This document shows positions 7,625 through 14,923 of a DNA stretch of 14,923 bases, piece after piece. The first letter of the stretch is position 1. Every line of letters begins with the position of its first letter. This DNA comes from Amoebophilaceae bacterium UBA1467. GTDB taxonomy: Bacteria; Bacteroidota; Bacteroidia; Cytophagales; Amoebophilaceae. The notes under the pieces are model-generated. The model worked only from the letters and a program-made list of their open reading frames with translations, was not told the DNA's origin and did not search any database. The stretch is from assembly GCA_002325615.1 (NCBI GenBank), contig DCSL01000013.1, positions 1 through 14,923 on the forward strand, in the 5' to 3' direction. Made by a program: the position numbers and the translations under genes.

Positions 7625-10024
7625 ATGAGTCGAATACCCCACCGTTCAACTACCCAATGGCCTGATGCCCTCGCCGATTACCGCCTGGCCTGCGAAAGCC
7701 GTGCGGCTAGCCTCTTGGGCCGCAGAGAAGTTTTTATGGGCAAAGCCAAATTTGGCATCTTTGGTGACGGCAAAGAAGTAGCCCAGTTGGCCCTGGCCAA
7801 AGTCTTCCAAGCAGGCGATTTTCGGTCTGGCTATTACCGTGACCAGACCTTTATGATGGCCATTGGTGCCCTGACTATCCAACAATACTTTGCCCAACTC
7901 TATGCCCATGCCTCTGTAGAAGCAGACCCTGCCTCAGCAGGCAGAATGATGAATAGCCATTTTGCTACCCGCTTGCTAGATGACCAAGGACAGTGGAAAA
8001 AGCTGACCCAGCACAAGAACGTAGCTGCTGATGTTTCTTCCAATGGCTCCCAAATGCCACGCCTAGTAGGCCTGGCCTATGCCTCTAAGCTCTACAGAGA
8101 AAATCCCCAGCTAATAGCCTTCCAAGATTTTTCCTGCCAGGGCAACGAGATCGCGTTTGGTACCATTGGCAATGCCGCCACTTCAGAAGGCATGTTCTTT
8201 GAAGCTATCAATGCTGCTGGCGTACTCCAGGTGCCCATGTTGCTTTCTGTTTGGGACGATGACTACGGAATCTCGGTACCCCAGGAGTACCATACCACCA
8301 AAGAAGACATTTCCAAAATACTCAGTGGCTTTCAACGTACCCCCAACGAACAAGGCTACGATATTTTTACGGTCAAAGGCTGGGACTATGCGGGCTTGTG
8401 TGCTATCTATCAAAAAGCCGCCCATATATGCCGCCAAGCGCACGTTCCTATCCTGATTCACGTTAAAGAGATGACCCAGCCCCAAGGTCATTCCACCTCT
8501 GGCTCTCACGAGCGCTATAAATCCAAAGAACGCCTGGCCTGGGAAGCAGCGCACGACTGTATTAAGAAGATGCGCGAGTGGATTTTGGCTTGCGACCTGG
8601 CCAGTATTGCGCAGCTAGATACCATAGAGCAGGAAGCCTATGAAGAGGCCCAACAACAAAAAAATGCAGCCTGGAAAGCTTTTCAAGATGACATTCAACA
8701 AGACCATCATCAAGCCATTAGCTTGCTCCAAGATGTACTAGCCACAGGCGCAGCCAACCAACCCATGGCCACATTGCTAGAGGCGTTGCGCACTACGCGC
8801 CAGCCCACCAGGTTACACGCTTTCAGGGCTGTCAAACAAGCACTATACCTTCTTCGAGACGTACCTTACATAGTCAAAAAGCCCTTGATGGCCTGGTTAC
8901 AAAGAAATACTCAAGCCAACCAAGGCCGCTTCAATTCCCACCTGCATAGCGCGTCCCAAGAAGCTGCCCTGCATGTGCCCGAAGTCAAACCCATCATTGC
9001 CCCAGATGCCCCGTGGGTAGATGGACGAGAAATTTTGCAAGCCTGTTTTGACGCCATGCTTCAGCGTGATCCTCGGGTTTTTGTCATTGGTGAAGACGTT
9101 GGAAGAATAGGAGATGTTAACCAGGCCTTTGCTGGTCTACAAAAAAAATACGGCTGCCTCAGGGTCACCGACACAGGCATTCGAGAGTGTACAATTTTAG
9201 GACAAGGTATTGGGGCAGCCCTGCGTGGCCTGAGGCCTCTTGTAGAAATACAATACTTAGACTACTTGCCCTACGCACTTCAGATCATGATGGACGACCT
9301 AGCCACCCTGCAGTACCGCACCCGAGGTGGCCAAAAATCCCCAGTCATCATTCGTACCCGAGGTCATCGGCTCGAGGGTATTTGGCATTCCGGGTCCTAC
9401 TTGGCAGGTATCATCCACAATATCCGGGGCATTTATGTGCTTGTGCCTCGCAACATGACCCAGGCAGCTGGTTTCTACAACACCCTGCTACAGGCCGACG
9501 ATCCAGCGCTTCTCATCGAGTGCCTGAATGGCTACCGCCTTAAAGAACCCATGCCTACCAACATTGCTAGCTTCACGGTTCCTCTGGGCAGGCCAGAAAC
9601 CCTCCGTACTGGTACTGACGTGACCATTGTGACGTATGGCGCCATGTGCCTCATTGTATTAGAGGCTGCTGAAATCTTGGCAACGTTGGGCATTGATTGC
9701 GAAGTAATCGATGTGCAAACACTCCTGCCTTTTGACCTGCAGCATACAATCGTTGCTTCGTTGCAAAAAACTAACCGCATTGTCTTTGCAGACGAGGATG
9801 TACCAGGTGGAACAACGGCCTATATGCTCCAAAAAGTTTTAGAAGAGCAACAAGGTTACCGCTACTTGGATGCTCCACCGGCCACCATCTCTAGCCAAGA
9901 ACACCGCCCTGCCTATGCAGACGATGGCAACTATTTTTCTAAGCCCAACGTGGAGACAATCATTGATCGAATTTATACGATGATGTCAGAAGCTACTCCT
10001 GCACAATATCCCCCGCTGGCGTGA
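7625..10024 (+). CDS. 2-oxoacid dehydrogenase E1, fused alpha and beta subunits
   Basis: This is a thiamine-diphosphate enzyme that decarboxylates a 2-oxoacid and passes the acyl group to an E2 component. The 799 residues hold an E1-alpha part first: 'GKAKFGIFGDGKEVAQLA' (39-56), cofactor segment 'GNAATSEGMFFEAINAAG' (182-199), 'WDDDYGISVP' (210-219), and the loop 'QPQGHSTSGSHERYKS' (285-300). A linker (about 320-460) leads to E1-beta: 'VDGREILQ' (465-472), 'IGEDVGRIGDVNQAF' (488-502), 'TDTGIRE' (515-521), 'DVTIVTYGAM' (665-674) and 'DEDVPGGTTAYMLQ' (723-736). The fused long form is typical of Bacteroidota. Pyruvate versus branched-chain substrate cannot be told from sequence. An in-frame TAG directly before the ATG fixes the start. 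The codons look richer in GCC and CTG than in the parAB operon. Confidence 0.93.
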   Translation: MSRIPHRSTTQWPDALADYRLACESRAASLLGRREVFMGKAKFGIFGDGKEVAQLALAKVFQAGDFRSGYYRDQTFMMAIGALTIQQYFAQLYAHASVEADPASAGRMMNSHFATRLLDDQGQWKKLTQHKNVAADVSSNGSQMPRLVGLAYASKLYRENPQLIAFQDFSCQGNEIAFGTIGNAATSEGMFFEAINAAGVLQVPMLLSVWDDDYGISVPQEYHTTKEDISKILSGFQRTPNEQGYDIFTVKGWDYAGLCAIYQKAAHICRQAHVPILIHVKEMTQPQGHSTSGSHERYKSKERLAWEAAHDCIKKMREWILACDLASIAQLDTIEQEAYEEAQQQKNAAWKAFQDDIQQDHHQAISLLQDVLATGAANQPMATLLEALRTTRQPTRLHAFRAVKQALYLLRDVPYIVKKPLMAWLQRNTQANQGRFNSHLHSASQEAALHVPEVKPIIAPDAPWVDGREILQACFDAMLQRDPRVFVIGEDVGRIGDVNQAFAGLQKKYGCLRVTDTGIRECTILGQGIGAALRGLRPLVEIQYLDYLPYALQIMMDDLATLQYRTRGGQKSPVIIRTRGHRLEGIWHSGSYLAGIIHNIRGIYVLVPRNMTQAAGFYNTLLQADDPALLIECLNGYRLKEPMPTNIASFTVPLGRPETLRTGTDVTIVTYGAMCLIVLEAAEILATLGIDCEVIDVQTLLPFDLQHTIVASLQKTNRIVFADEDVPGGTTAYMLQKVLEEQQGYRYLDAPPATISSQEHRPAYADDGNYFSKPNVETIIDRIYTMMSEATPAQYPPLA

Positions 10025-10293
10025 GCAGGAGCACAAAGTTGGCTCCGGCTTTGAGACCATTATCTACTCTTTGCGTACTTGGCATGCAGCACTGATACTG
10101 GTATGCCAGCTACCATAAGTAGAAGTGCTTCATGACGGGGTAAGTTGATTAGCCCCATAGAAATAGAGAGCGATGGGGGGATCATAGGAGGCGTTGGGCA
10201 TGTATTGCTTGACACTCTGCAGGAGCAGATATAATGAAAAAGCCAACCCAAAGTCAGCTTTTTCTATTACTATTCAAAAAGGCGGACAGAAAG
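10025..10293. other. Convergent intergenic region, no recognised gene
   Basis: This lies between the fused E1 gene and the minus-strand outer-membrane protein gene. It contains a terminator-like palindrome at 10236-10264. On the minus strand a stretch of about 47 codons without a stop (roughly 10276 down to 10133) reads like protein, with 'KQYMPNASYDPPIALYFYGA' near its end, but it has no upstream start and no recognised family. It may be a gene remnant or chance. Confidence 0.4.
10236..10264. terminator. Likely bidirectional terminator
   Basis: GAAAAAGC (10236-10243) and GCTTTTTC (10257-10264) are perfect complements around a 13-base loop, giving a T-run on either strand. It lies between the convergent E1 gene and the outer-membrane protein gene. 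The stem has few G-C pairs, so it may be weak. Confidence 0.45.
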
Positions 10294-11091
10294 TTAGTCC
10301 ATTAGCAATCCCGCAAAATTGTACCCTAGAGATACTGTTGCATAATGATTGCTTACATTTTTGTCGTATCCCATGCCTAGCTTATCTTTTCTGTAGGTTT
10401 TGGATTCAGCATCATCTTTGAAGAAATCCATAAATCCAAAATGATACCTTCCTTCCAAAGTTAGGCCAATTTCAGGAAATTCGTAGCCTATGCCAGCGAT
10501 ACCATCTATTGTGAATGAATTGACGTTCTTATTCTTGTCAATTTCTTTATCATCTGTGTCTTTGAACGTCTCGAATGTAGCGTTGTCCCCGGATCTCTTT
10601 TTCTCAAAAGTGACAGCTATCGGCATTACAGCTTGAACACCTAGATCTACGGTTAGAATCCCTTCGTCAGGATCGCAACCCATAGGGAACAGTTTCAGCA
10701 TCACGGGTATTGCTAGATTGTGTGAATGTATACGCAACGCCCTTGTTTTATTATTTTTTTTCTCAGTATCTGTTGCATTGCTAGACAACTTTTGTGACGT
10801 TTCCAACTCGCCACCTAGTCTAGCGTAAAGCAATTCGAGTCCAACACCTACGTTTTCATGAAACGCATACCCTGCAGTAAAACCTCCTGTAACAAAAAAT
10901 TTTCCAGAAGCGTCATGGTTCAAGTCGTTGTTGCCCACCTTTTTTGGATACAGCTCGTCAAGCCCTTTGAGCCAAGACATACTACCACCTACTTTCGCAC
11001 CGAAACCCCAGGGCTGCTCCTGCGCGTTCAACGTAGTCGCAAAAAGCATCAAAGCACTTCCTAGTGCTAGTACTATTTTATTTATTTTCAT
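10294..11091 (-). CDS. Porin-family outer-membrane beta-barrel protein
   Basis: This 265-residue exported protein is probably a small beta-barrel of the Bacteroidota outer-membrane type (OMP_b-brl_2/PorT-like). The signal peptide is clear: basic 'MKINK', a hydrophobic core, and likely cleavage after 'TTLNA' (Ala23). The mature protein opens with 'PWGFGAKVGGSMSWLKG' and shows alternating strands such as 'FFVTGGFTAGYAF' (65-77), 'VGVGLELLYARLGGE' (81-95), 'HNLAIPVMLKLF' (124-135), 'IGLTLEGRYHFGF' (208-220) and 'YATVSLGYNFAGLLMD' (250-265). Long polar loops, one Asn/Lys/Thr-rich (about 100-118), are candidates for surface exposure. A role in host contact or uptake is possible but not shown. It is monocistronic, with a candidate promoter at 11191-11198. 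Confidence 0.85.
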   Translation of the reverse strand: MKINKIVLALGSALMLFATTLNAQEQPWGFGAKVGGSMSWLKGLDELYPKKVGNNDLNHDASGKFFVTGGFTAGYAFHENVGVGLELLYARLGGELETSQKLSSNATDTEKKNNKTRALRIHSHNLAIPVMLKLFPMGCDPDEGILTVDLGVQAVMPIAVTFEKKRSGDNATFETFKDTDDKEIDKNKNVNSFTIDGIAGIGYEFPEIGLTLEGRYHFGFMDFFKDDAESKTYRKDKLGMGYDKNVSNHYATVSLGYNFAGLLMD

Positions 11092-11438
11092 AATAGAGTC
11101 TTTATTAAGTTGTCTAAGATTCCCCCCTGCAAAAAAGCCACCGCCGCTTTCACATACTCCTGCAATATTAATGGTCTACACAGTAAAATCCAAAAGTAGC
11201 AGAAACTATTTGTACACCAGGCAAAGCACAGCCAAGCCAAACTGCTGCTGTTGACCGGTCCAAACCTTTGTAGGCATGCAAATAGTGCTGCAGTCACAAC
11301 TCTCTTTAGGAGAAGATGTACCCCGCGATATATAATAGACAAGAAACTACTGCTTGTAGATTATCAGGGGAAATACCTAACTCCGCTTTTAACGACAACC
11401 TATGTAAGGTCCGTAATTTTATCGCAAGTTTTTACACA
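11092..11438. other. Divergent intergenic region between two outer-membrane protein genes
   Basis: There are 347 bases without a convincing gene. They hold a minus-strand promoter candidate (11191-11225), an eight-base palindrome GACCGGTC (11253-11260) with roughly symmetric TTG and CAA flanks that might be an operator, and a TAATTTTA box (11414-11421, seven of eight matches to the -7 consensus) 17 bases before the plus-strand start. The open frame from ATG 11316 continues into the next gene, but it is polar and would hide that gene's signal peptide. Confidence 0.4.
11191..11225 (-). promoter_or_regulatory. Bacteroidota-type promoter for the outer-membrane protein gene
   Basis: Read on the minus strand, TACTTTTG (11198 down to 11191) fits TAnnTTTG exactly, with TTTG (11225 down to 11222) upstream at a 23-base spacing, a little longer than usual. 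Transcription would start near 11185, leaving a leader of about 90 bases before the ATG at 11091. Confidence 0.45.
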
Positions 11439-12821
11439 ATGGCTATACTAACTCCGATGCTGAAACGTGGTTTTTTCGTGCTAATTTTTGTTTCTTTTGC
11501 GCAAGATGCTGCTGCTCATAAGGCTGTCAATCTAGGCACTAAAACTCAAAAAAGTACTGCGCAGGTTAGTAAAAATGCCCCTTCATCAAGTGCTGAGCCT
11601 GTGCCTGTGGTGCGCGATTTTGATAAGCTCAGAATTTTCCAGTCCTATGACCCTGCTACAGGCAAGTGGTCTACCATCGAGGGTTTTGAAACGGTCAATA
11701 TATTGGAGGATACCACAGTGCAGCGAGAAGACCGGTACATTTACCATAGCTTCTGGGCGTATGATGCGGTGACAGACTGTTGGTACAAAGTGGATATACG
11801 CGATCATGGTTATAGGCTAGGAAAACTGGCTGCCACAGAAAGTACAGAGGCAGCAACAGTGCCCCAAAAGTCTTCCAGGTTTTGGAAAAATTTTGCTTTG
11901 GGCCTTAGTGTAGGTGCTGGTCCTACTTTGTATCAAAGCAAAATCGCCCACTGCAGCATCACAGAACGTGATGGAGTCTTTTTCTTACAAACTGCACCAG
12001 GAAAGCAAGACAAAAAAAGCTACCAGATCAATTGGTTTGGAGCAGGTTACACAGAGTGTGGTGATCCCGAGGCTGGCTCTCAAGGGAAATTAGGTATCAG
12101 GAAAACAGACATCGGCAAAAAGATTGTCTTTCGGGGGATAGGATGGAATATACCCATCAAGCTGTTTACCCATTATACATTTTTCAAGCGCCTCAGAATA
12201 GGTGCTGGATGTGAGCTTGAAATTAATCATTTGAAAGAGTTGACGCCCAAGGAAAACGCATCTAGTCTGAAGCCGTTTAAGGTGAAGCTTGACCACGAAT
12301 GGTTTTACAATATTGCCTGGTTTGGATTAATGGGATTCAAAGTTATCCATGAGCCCCATCAAGACGTTATAGTGGACTTACAGGTAGGCAGAAACTACAA
12401 TGCAGGTGCTACCCTCAATCACCTGTTTGGCGGCAAAGGCCATCTTTATGATGGCTGGTTATTGGGTGCAGGAGTAGCCTACGAGCGAAGGCTTAATAAT
12501 TATTTTAGGTTTCTGACGCGTTTGTCGGGTGACTGGAAAATTCACGATGATACGCCTTCAAGTATAGCCGATGCCCAGGCGTCAGTAAAGCTTCACCAGG
12601 TAGCTTTCCACCTAGACCTAGGCATTCAGGTCAGTTTTGGTAAAGACCCCGAAGAAGATAAAAGAACGGAAGAGCTTGGTGCAGACCATGACTCAGTCTC
12701 AGCAAGAGACAGTGCTGAAGCCCGAAAAAACCAACGTCAGGCAGCAGCGAAAAAACTTAGCAATACAAAAGACCGACGAAAGCGCCTAGGTAGCAATCTT
12801 AGGAAGAATACCGTGCGGTAG
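11439..12821 (+). CDS. Exported protein, probable outer-membrane beta-barrel with charged C-terminal tail
   Basis: I do not recognise a named family. From ATG 11439 the protein is 460 residues and begins with a signal peptide ('MLKRGFFVLIFVSFA', cleavage near 'QDAAA'). ATG 11457 is an equally possible start, and ATG 11316 would bury the signal. After a Ser/Ala/Thr/Lys-rich spacer (30-57) come two similar units, 'FQSYDPATGKWSTI' (67-80) and 'FWAYDAVTDCWYKV' (105-118). Residues about 151-400 look like beta-barrel strands ('FALGLSVGAGPTLYQ', 'RLRIGAGCELEI', 'HLDLGIQVSFG'). The last 60 residues (401-460) are highly charged and end strongly basic ('KDRRKRLGSNLRKN'). Barrel proteins normally end at the last strand, so this tail is unusual. 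Both the barrel and tail reading are inference. Confidence 0.7.
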   Translation: MAILTPMLKRGFFVLIFVSFAQDAAAHKAVNLGTKTQKSTAQVSKNAPSSSAEPVPVVRDFDKLRIFQSYDPATGKWSTIEGFETVNILEDTTVQREDRYIYHSFWAYDAVTDCWYKVDIRDHGYRLGKLAATESTEAATVPQKSSRFWKNFALGLSVGAGPTLYQSKIAHCSITERDGVFFLQTAPGKQDKKSYQINWFGAGYTECGDPEAGSQGKLGIRKTDIGKKIVFRGIGWNIPIKLFTHYTFFKRLRIGAGCELEINHLKELTPKENASSLKPFKVKLDHEWFYNIAWFGLMGFKVIHEPHQDVIVDLQVGRNYNAGATLNHLFGGKGHLYDGWLLGAGVAYERRLNNYFRFLTRLSGDWKIHDDTPSSIADAQASVKLHQVAFHLDLGIQVSFGKDPEEDKRTEELGADHDSVSARDSAEARKNQRQAAAKKLSNTKDRRKRLGSNLRKNTVR

Positions 12822-12905
12822 CTAGCCCCTGCACAACTGCCCAAAGCTAAGGTAGTTGTTATCGCAAATACCTGGATCCTCTCCCAGTAGCCACTGGTAC
12901 CCGAC

Positions 12906-14405
12906 TCAATTCAGCCAGCTACCAAGCATCTCTAGCAAGCTGCTGGCAGCAAAGAAGCCCACCAAAAGTAGAGCAGAAAGGCACCATAAGATAATTCGAT
13001 CAGCCTGATTGATACTGGGTGTAGCAGTAGGTGTTTGGGCAGCTTTGCAAAACAACACGTAAGGCAGCTTGAGGTAATAGTACAGCGAAAAGACAGTACT
13101 TAGCAGGCTAGCCACCAACAAGGCCACAAATAACAAACTGCCAGTACGTTGCATATGCTCCCAAAGTGCTGTAAAGAGCAACAACTTGCCTGTGAAGCCT
13201 GCGGTAGGGGGCAAGCCAATGAGTGAAAGTACCACCAAGGTGATACCGCTGCCCAGTACTGGAAATTGCTTGCCAAGTCCCGCAAAATCTTGGAGATGTA
13301 CACCGTTTGTCAGGTGCTGTAGTATCTTGATGCCCACCCAAACAGCCAAACCCATTACCCCATAGACAGCACTGTAGTACAGCACTCCTACCTGGCTGCT
13401 TGGAGAGGCTGCAATCCCTGCCATGAGCAAACCGCCTTGTGCTATGCTCCCATAAGCCATCAGCCGCTGGAGATTGTTTTTCAGGAGGGCGGCAGCATTG
13501 CCCACCGTGATAGTCAGTAGGGCCAGGATAGCCATACCATGCTGCGCATGCTCCTGGAGCACAGGACCTAGCTGTGGCAAGAGTTGATGAAAAAGCCGCA
13601 GTAAGACCGCCACAGAGGCTAGTTTAGGCACTGTAGACAAGTACGCGACTGCAGCAGCAGATGCCCCTTGGTACACGTCAGGTACCCAAAAATGATAAGG
13701 AACAGCAGCTACCACCAAGAGGACACCACTGAAACAGAGTAAGAGACTAGTCAATACGATGTATCCAGGCACGGTCTGTAAACTGAGTTCCAGGCTTGGA
13801 TGGATAAGCGCTAGCGTGCCTGTGAATCCATAGAAATAAGCCATTCCCCAGAGCATTACAGCAGTAGTGGTCATGCTGTAGAGCATGTACTTTAGGCTAG
13901 CTTCCGCACTGCGTGGCGTTTTTTGGCTGCCTATAAGGAGTGCAGAAGCTAGCGAAAGGAGTGTCAAACTTAGGTAGATGGTGAGCCAGTGGCAAGCCAT
14001 GACCAACAAGCAGCTACCTAACAATGTCCCCAATATTAATACCACGTAGGCTGGACTGTAGCTTGCTCGGTGTGATTGAGGAGGGGCAAGCAGCAGCATA
14101 AACAGGGTGATACTGAGCAAGAGCAAGCAGAAAAAAACAGCTAATAGATCGAGTACCAAGAGCTGATTAAACAAAAGAAGTGCAGGGCGAAGTTCTAGAT
14201 GACTTCCCAGCCAATATTTACCGCACCAGGCCAGGGAAGTACCCAAAAAAGCCACAGGAGAGAGCCAATAGCGCTGATACCGAGGCATCAAAAAAGCCAG
14301 TACCAGAATAACCCCCAGCGTGGTAGTTACTAATATTTCGGGTAACAACAGCGGGCAGCTGGCTAGGTTGTCTAGTACGCTTTGTAGAACAAGTGTGTGG
14401 TTCAT
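12906..14405 (-). CDS. nuoN: NADH-quinone oxidoreductase subunit N
   Basis: This is one of the three antiporter-like proton-pumping membrane subunits of complex I. The 499 residues have the family length and about 14 hydrophobic segments. Identifying motifs are 'AEASLKYMLYS' (167-177), 'PYHFWVPDVYQGASAAAVAY' (236-255), 'STVPKLAS' with the channel Lys261 (257-264), and 'GLPPTAGFTGKLLLF' with Lys407 (397-411). Three usual residues differ. The TM5 Glu of the family 'LEL' pattern is Thr148 ('YLSLTLLSL'), the Lys of 'N-x-K-R-x-L-x-Y' is Gln313 ('NNLQRLMAY'), and the His of 'SIxH' is Gln323. It starts 15 bases after an NfeD-type gene, where nuoM would be expected. Confidence 0.92.
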   Translation of the reverse strand: MNHTLVLQSVLDNLASCPLLLPEILVTTTLGVILVLAFLMPRYQRYWLSPVAFLGTSLAWCGKYWLGSHLELRPALLLFNQLLVLDLLAVFFCLLLLSITLFMLLLAPPQSHRASYSPAYVVLILGTLLGSCLLVMACHWLTIYLSLTLLSLASALLIGSQKTPRSAEASLKYMLYSMTTTAVMLWGMAYFYGFTGTLALIHPSLELSLQTVPGYIVLTSLLLCFSGVLLVVAAVPYHFWVPDVYQGASAAAVAYLSTVPKLASVAVLLRLFHQLLPQLGPVLQEHAQHGMAILALLTITVGNAAALLKNNLQRLMAYGSIAQGGLLMAGIAASPSSQVGVLYYSAVYGVMGLAVWVGIKILQHLTNGVHLQDFAGLGKQFPVLGSGITLVVLSLIGLPPTAGFTGKLLLFTALWEHMQRTGSLLFVALLVASLLSTVFSLYYYLKLPYVLFCKAAQTPTATPSINQADRIILWCLSALLLVGFFAASSLLEMLGSWLN

Positions 14406-14420
14406 AAGGTGGCGAGACAG

Positions 14421-14873
14421 CTACACCTGATGGATGGCCTGAACAGTTAGAGAAGTTCCTGCTACGCCAGTAACCACCACAGCTGTTCCGGGTGCTACAT
14501 AGGTTCCTAGGGTGCTAACATCGTAGTAAGTGCCACGAATCATTGCTTTGCCAGCTGGACGCAAAGGGGTCTGCGCAATGCCTTGTAGTCCTATCAGGCT
14601 GTCTGGGTGAGTGCGGGCCGTATAGCCTTGGTGCGTGGCTTGTACAGTAGAGAGCGCCATGCGGCGCAAGAATCGGGTTTTGCTCAACAAGAATCCACCT
14701 ACAAAGAGAAGCATGCCCGTGCCAGCCAGGACCGTCAGCAAGCCTAATGCCGTGCGTATATTATCTTCTAGAGGTCTGCAAGGGGGACTTTCCTGCTGCA
14801 ACACAGTCAGTAATTGCGCGCCCAAGGCACTCACAGTGCTTGCTGGACCGAGCATCCATGCTAAGTAGTTCAT
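14421..14873 (-). CDS. NfeD-type membrane protein with C-terminal OB-fold domain
   Basis: From ATG 14873 the product has 150 residues. The N-terminal half holds a hydrophobic segment with 'LGPASTVSALGAQLL' (8-22), resembling the 'PGxxxxGxxG' stretch of NfeD membrane parts, and a strong membrane helix around 45-65. The C-terminal half is the NfeD OB-fold: 'IGLQGIAQTPLRPAGKAMIR' (93-112), 'YYDVSTLGTYVAPGTAV' and 'VTGVAGTSLTVQAI'. NfeD proteins work with membrane stomatin/SPFH proteins in membrane quality control; that is family knowledge. Compared with usual short NfeD proteins the first membrane helix looks incomplete. The start is uncertain: ATG 14873 overlaps an upstream stop (ATGA), TTG 14885 is in frame, and this frame stays open to the window edge. 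Confidence 0.75.
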   Translation of the reverse strand: MNYLAWMLGPASTVSALGAQLLTVLQQESPPCRPLEDNIRTALGLLTVLAGTGMLLFVGGFLLSKTRFLRRMALSTVQATHQGYTARTHPDSLIGLQGIAQTPLRPAGKAMIRGTYYDVSTLGTYVAPGTAVVVTGVAGTSLTVQAIHQV

Positions 14874-14923
14874 AAGGACTCGCAAGATAGCAAAATGCCA
14901 GCAGCAAGCATAACAGCTGTGGT
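14870..14923 (-). CDS. Possible 3' end of an upstream gene (partial)
   Basis: On the minus strand a frame entering from the window edge reads 17 mostly hydrophobic residues, 'TTAVMLAAGILLSCESL', and ends at a TGA that overlaps the NfeD-type ATG as ATGA. This fits the last residues of a membrane protein in the same operon. It could also be the first membrane helix of the NfeD-type gene itself, cut off by a frameshift. Too short to identify. Confidence 0.25.
   Translation of the reverse strand, partial: TTAVMLAAGILLSCESL

Noticed and set aside
9187..9543. 118-residue plus-strand frame inside the E1-beta region
   Set aside because: Out-of-frame shadow of the fused E1 gene, with Pro/Arg/Ser/His-rich composition typical of a shadow frame.
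7625..10024. Apparent loss of the Asp in the thiamine-cofactor motif of E1-alpha (GN instead of GD at 182-183)
   Set aside because: From memory, Bacteroidota long fused E1 enzymes commonly read GN-A at this point, so it is probably a family trait and not a defect.
11088..11342. 84-residue minus-strand open frame upstream of the outer-membrane protein gene
   Set aside because: It overlaps the start of that gene, is rich in Cys, Trp and Leu with no recognisable pattern, and covers the likely promoter.
11316..11438. Upstream start (ATG 11316) for the second outer-membrane protein
   Set aside because: It would place 41 polar residues before an obvious signal peptide.
1..14923. CRISPR arrays, insertion sequences, tRNA genes, toxin or defence systems
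   Set aside because: No spaced direct repeats, transposase motifs, tRNA-like cores or known defence domains were seen on either strand.

Overview
The window looks like a chromosome segment of a Bacteroidota bacterium, most likely order Cytophagales. The signs are a fused E1 alpha/beta 2-oxoacid dehydrogenase of the long Bacteroidota type, the gene order hydrolase-parA-parB-DUF5683-dapB-lepB, the lack of Shine-Dalgarno sequences, and TAnnTTTG-type promoter boxes. A reduced, host-associated member (for example the Amoebophilaceae) is possible, but this is a guess. The base composition is mid-range by eye, less AT-rich than the described Amoebophilus and Cardinium genomes.

Layout, + strand first. 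Positions 129-2086 hold groES-groEL, each preceded by a similar AT-rich inverted repeat, and closed by a strong intrinsic terminator at 2108-2143. A new transcription unit then starts at a perfect TATATTTG box (2183-2190): a UPF0173 metal-dependent hydrolase broken by a single-base frameshift, then parA, parB, a DUF5683 membrane protein, dapB and lepB. Neighbouring genes from the hydrolase to dapB overlap by 1 to 4 bases, so they form one tightly coupled operon; lepB follows after 43 bases. The RNase P RNA gene (7107-7510) sits directly after lepB, and the 799-residue fused E1 gene follows at 7625-10024.

The second part is mixed in direction. An outer-membrane beta-barrel gene (10294-11091, minus) converges on the E1 gene over a likely bidirectional terminator. 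It diverges from a second, unrecognised outer-membrane protein gene (11439-12821, plus). The window ends with minus-strand nuoN (12906-14405), the antiporter-like subunit N of respiratory complex I. Just upstream of it is an NfeD-type membrane protein (14421-14873), whose 5' context runs off the window.

Functionally the window is mostly housekeeping: protein folding, chromosome partitioning, lysine/diaminopimelate synthesis, signal-peptide cleavage, tRNA 5' processing, acyl-CoA formation and respiration, plus two cell-surface proteins. I see no mobile element, CRISPR array, tRNA, or recognisable defence or toxin system. The points most worth checking are the frameshifted hydrolase (mutation, assembly error or recoding), the loss of normally conserved charged residues in NuoN, the unusual second outer-membrane protein, and the paired leader motif of groES and groEL.
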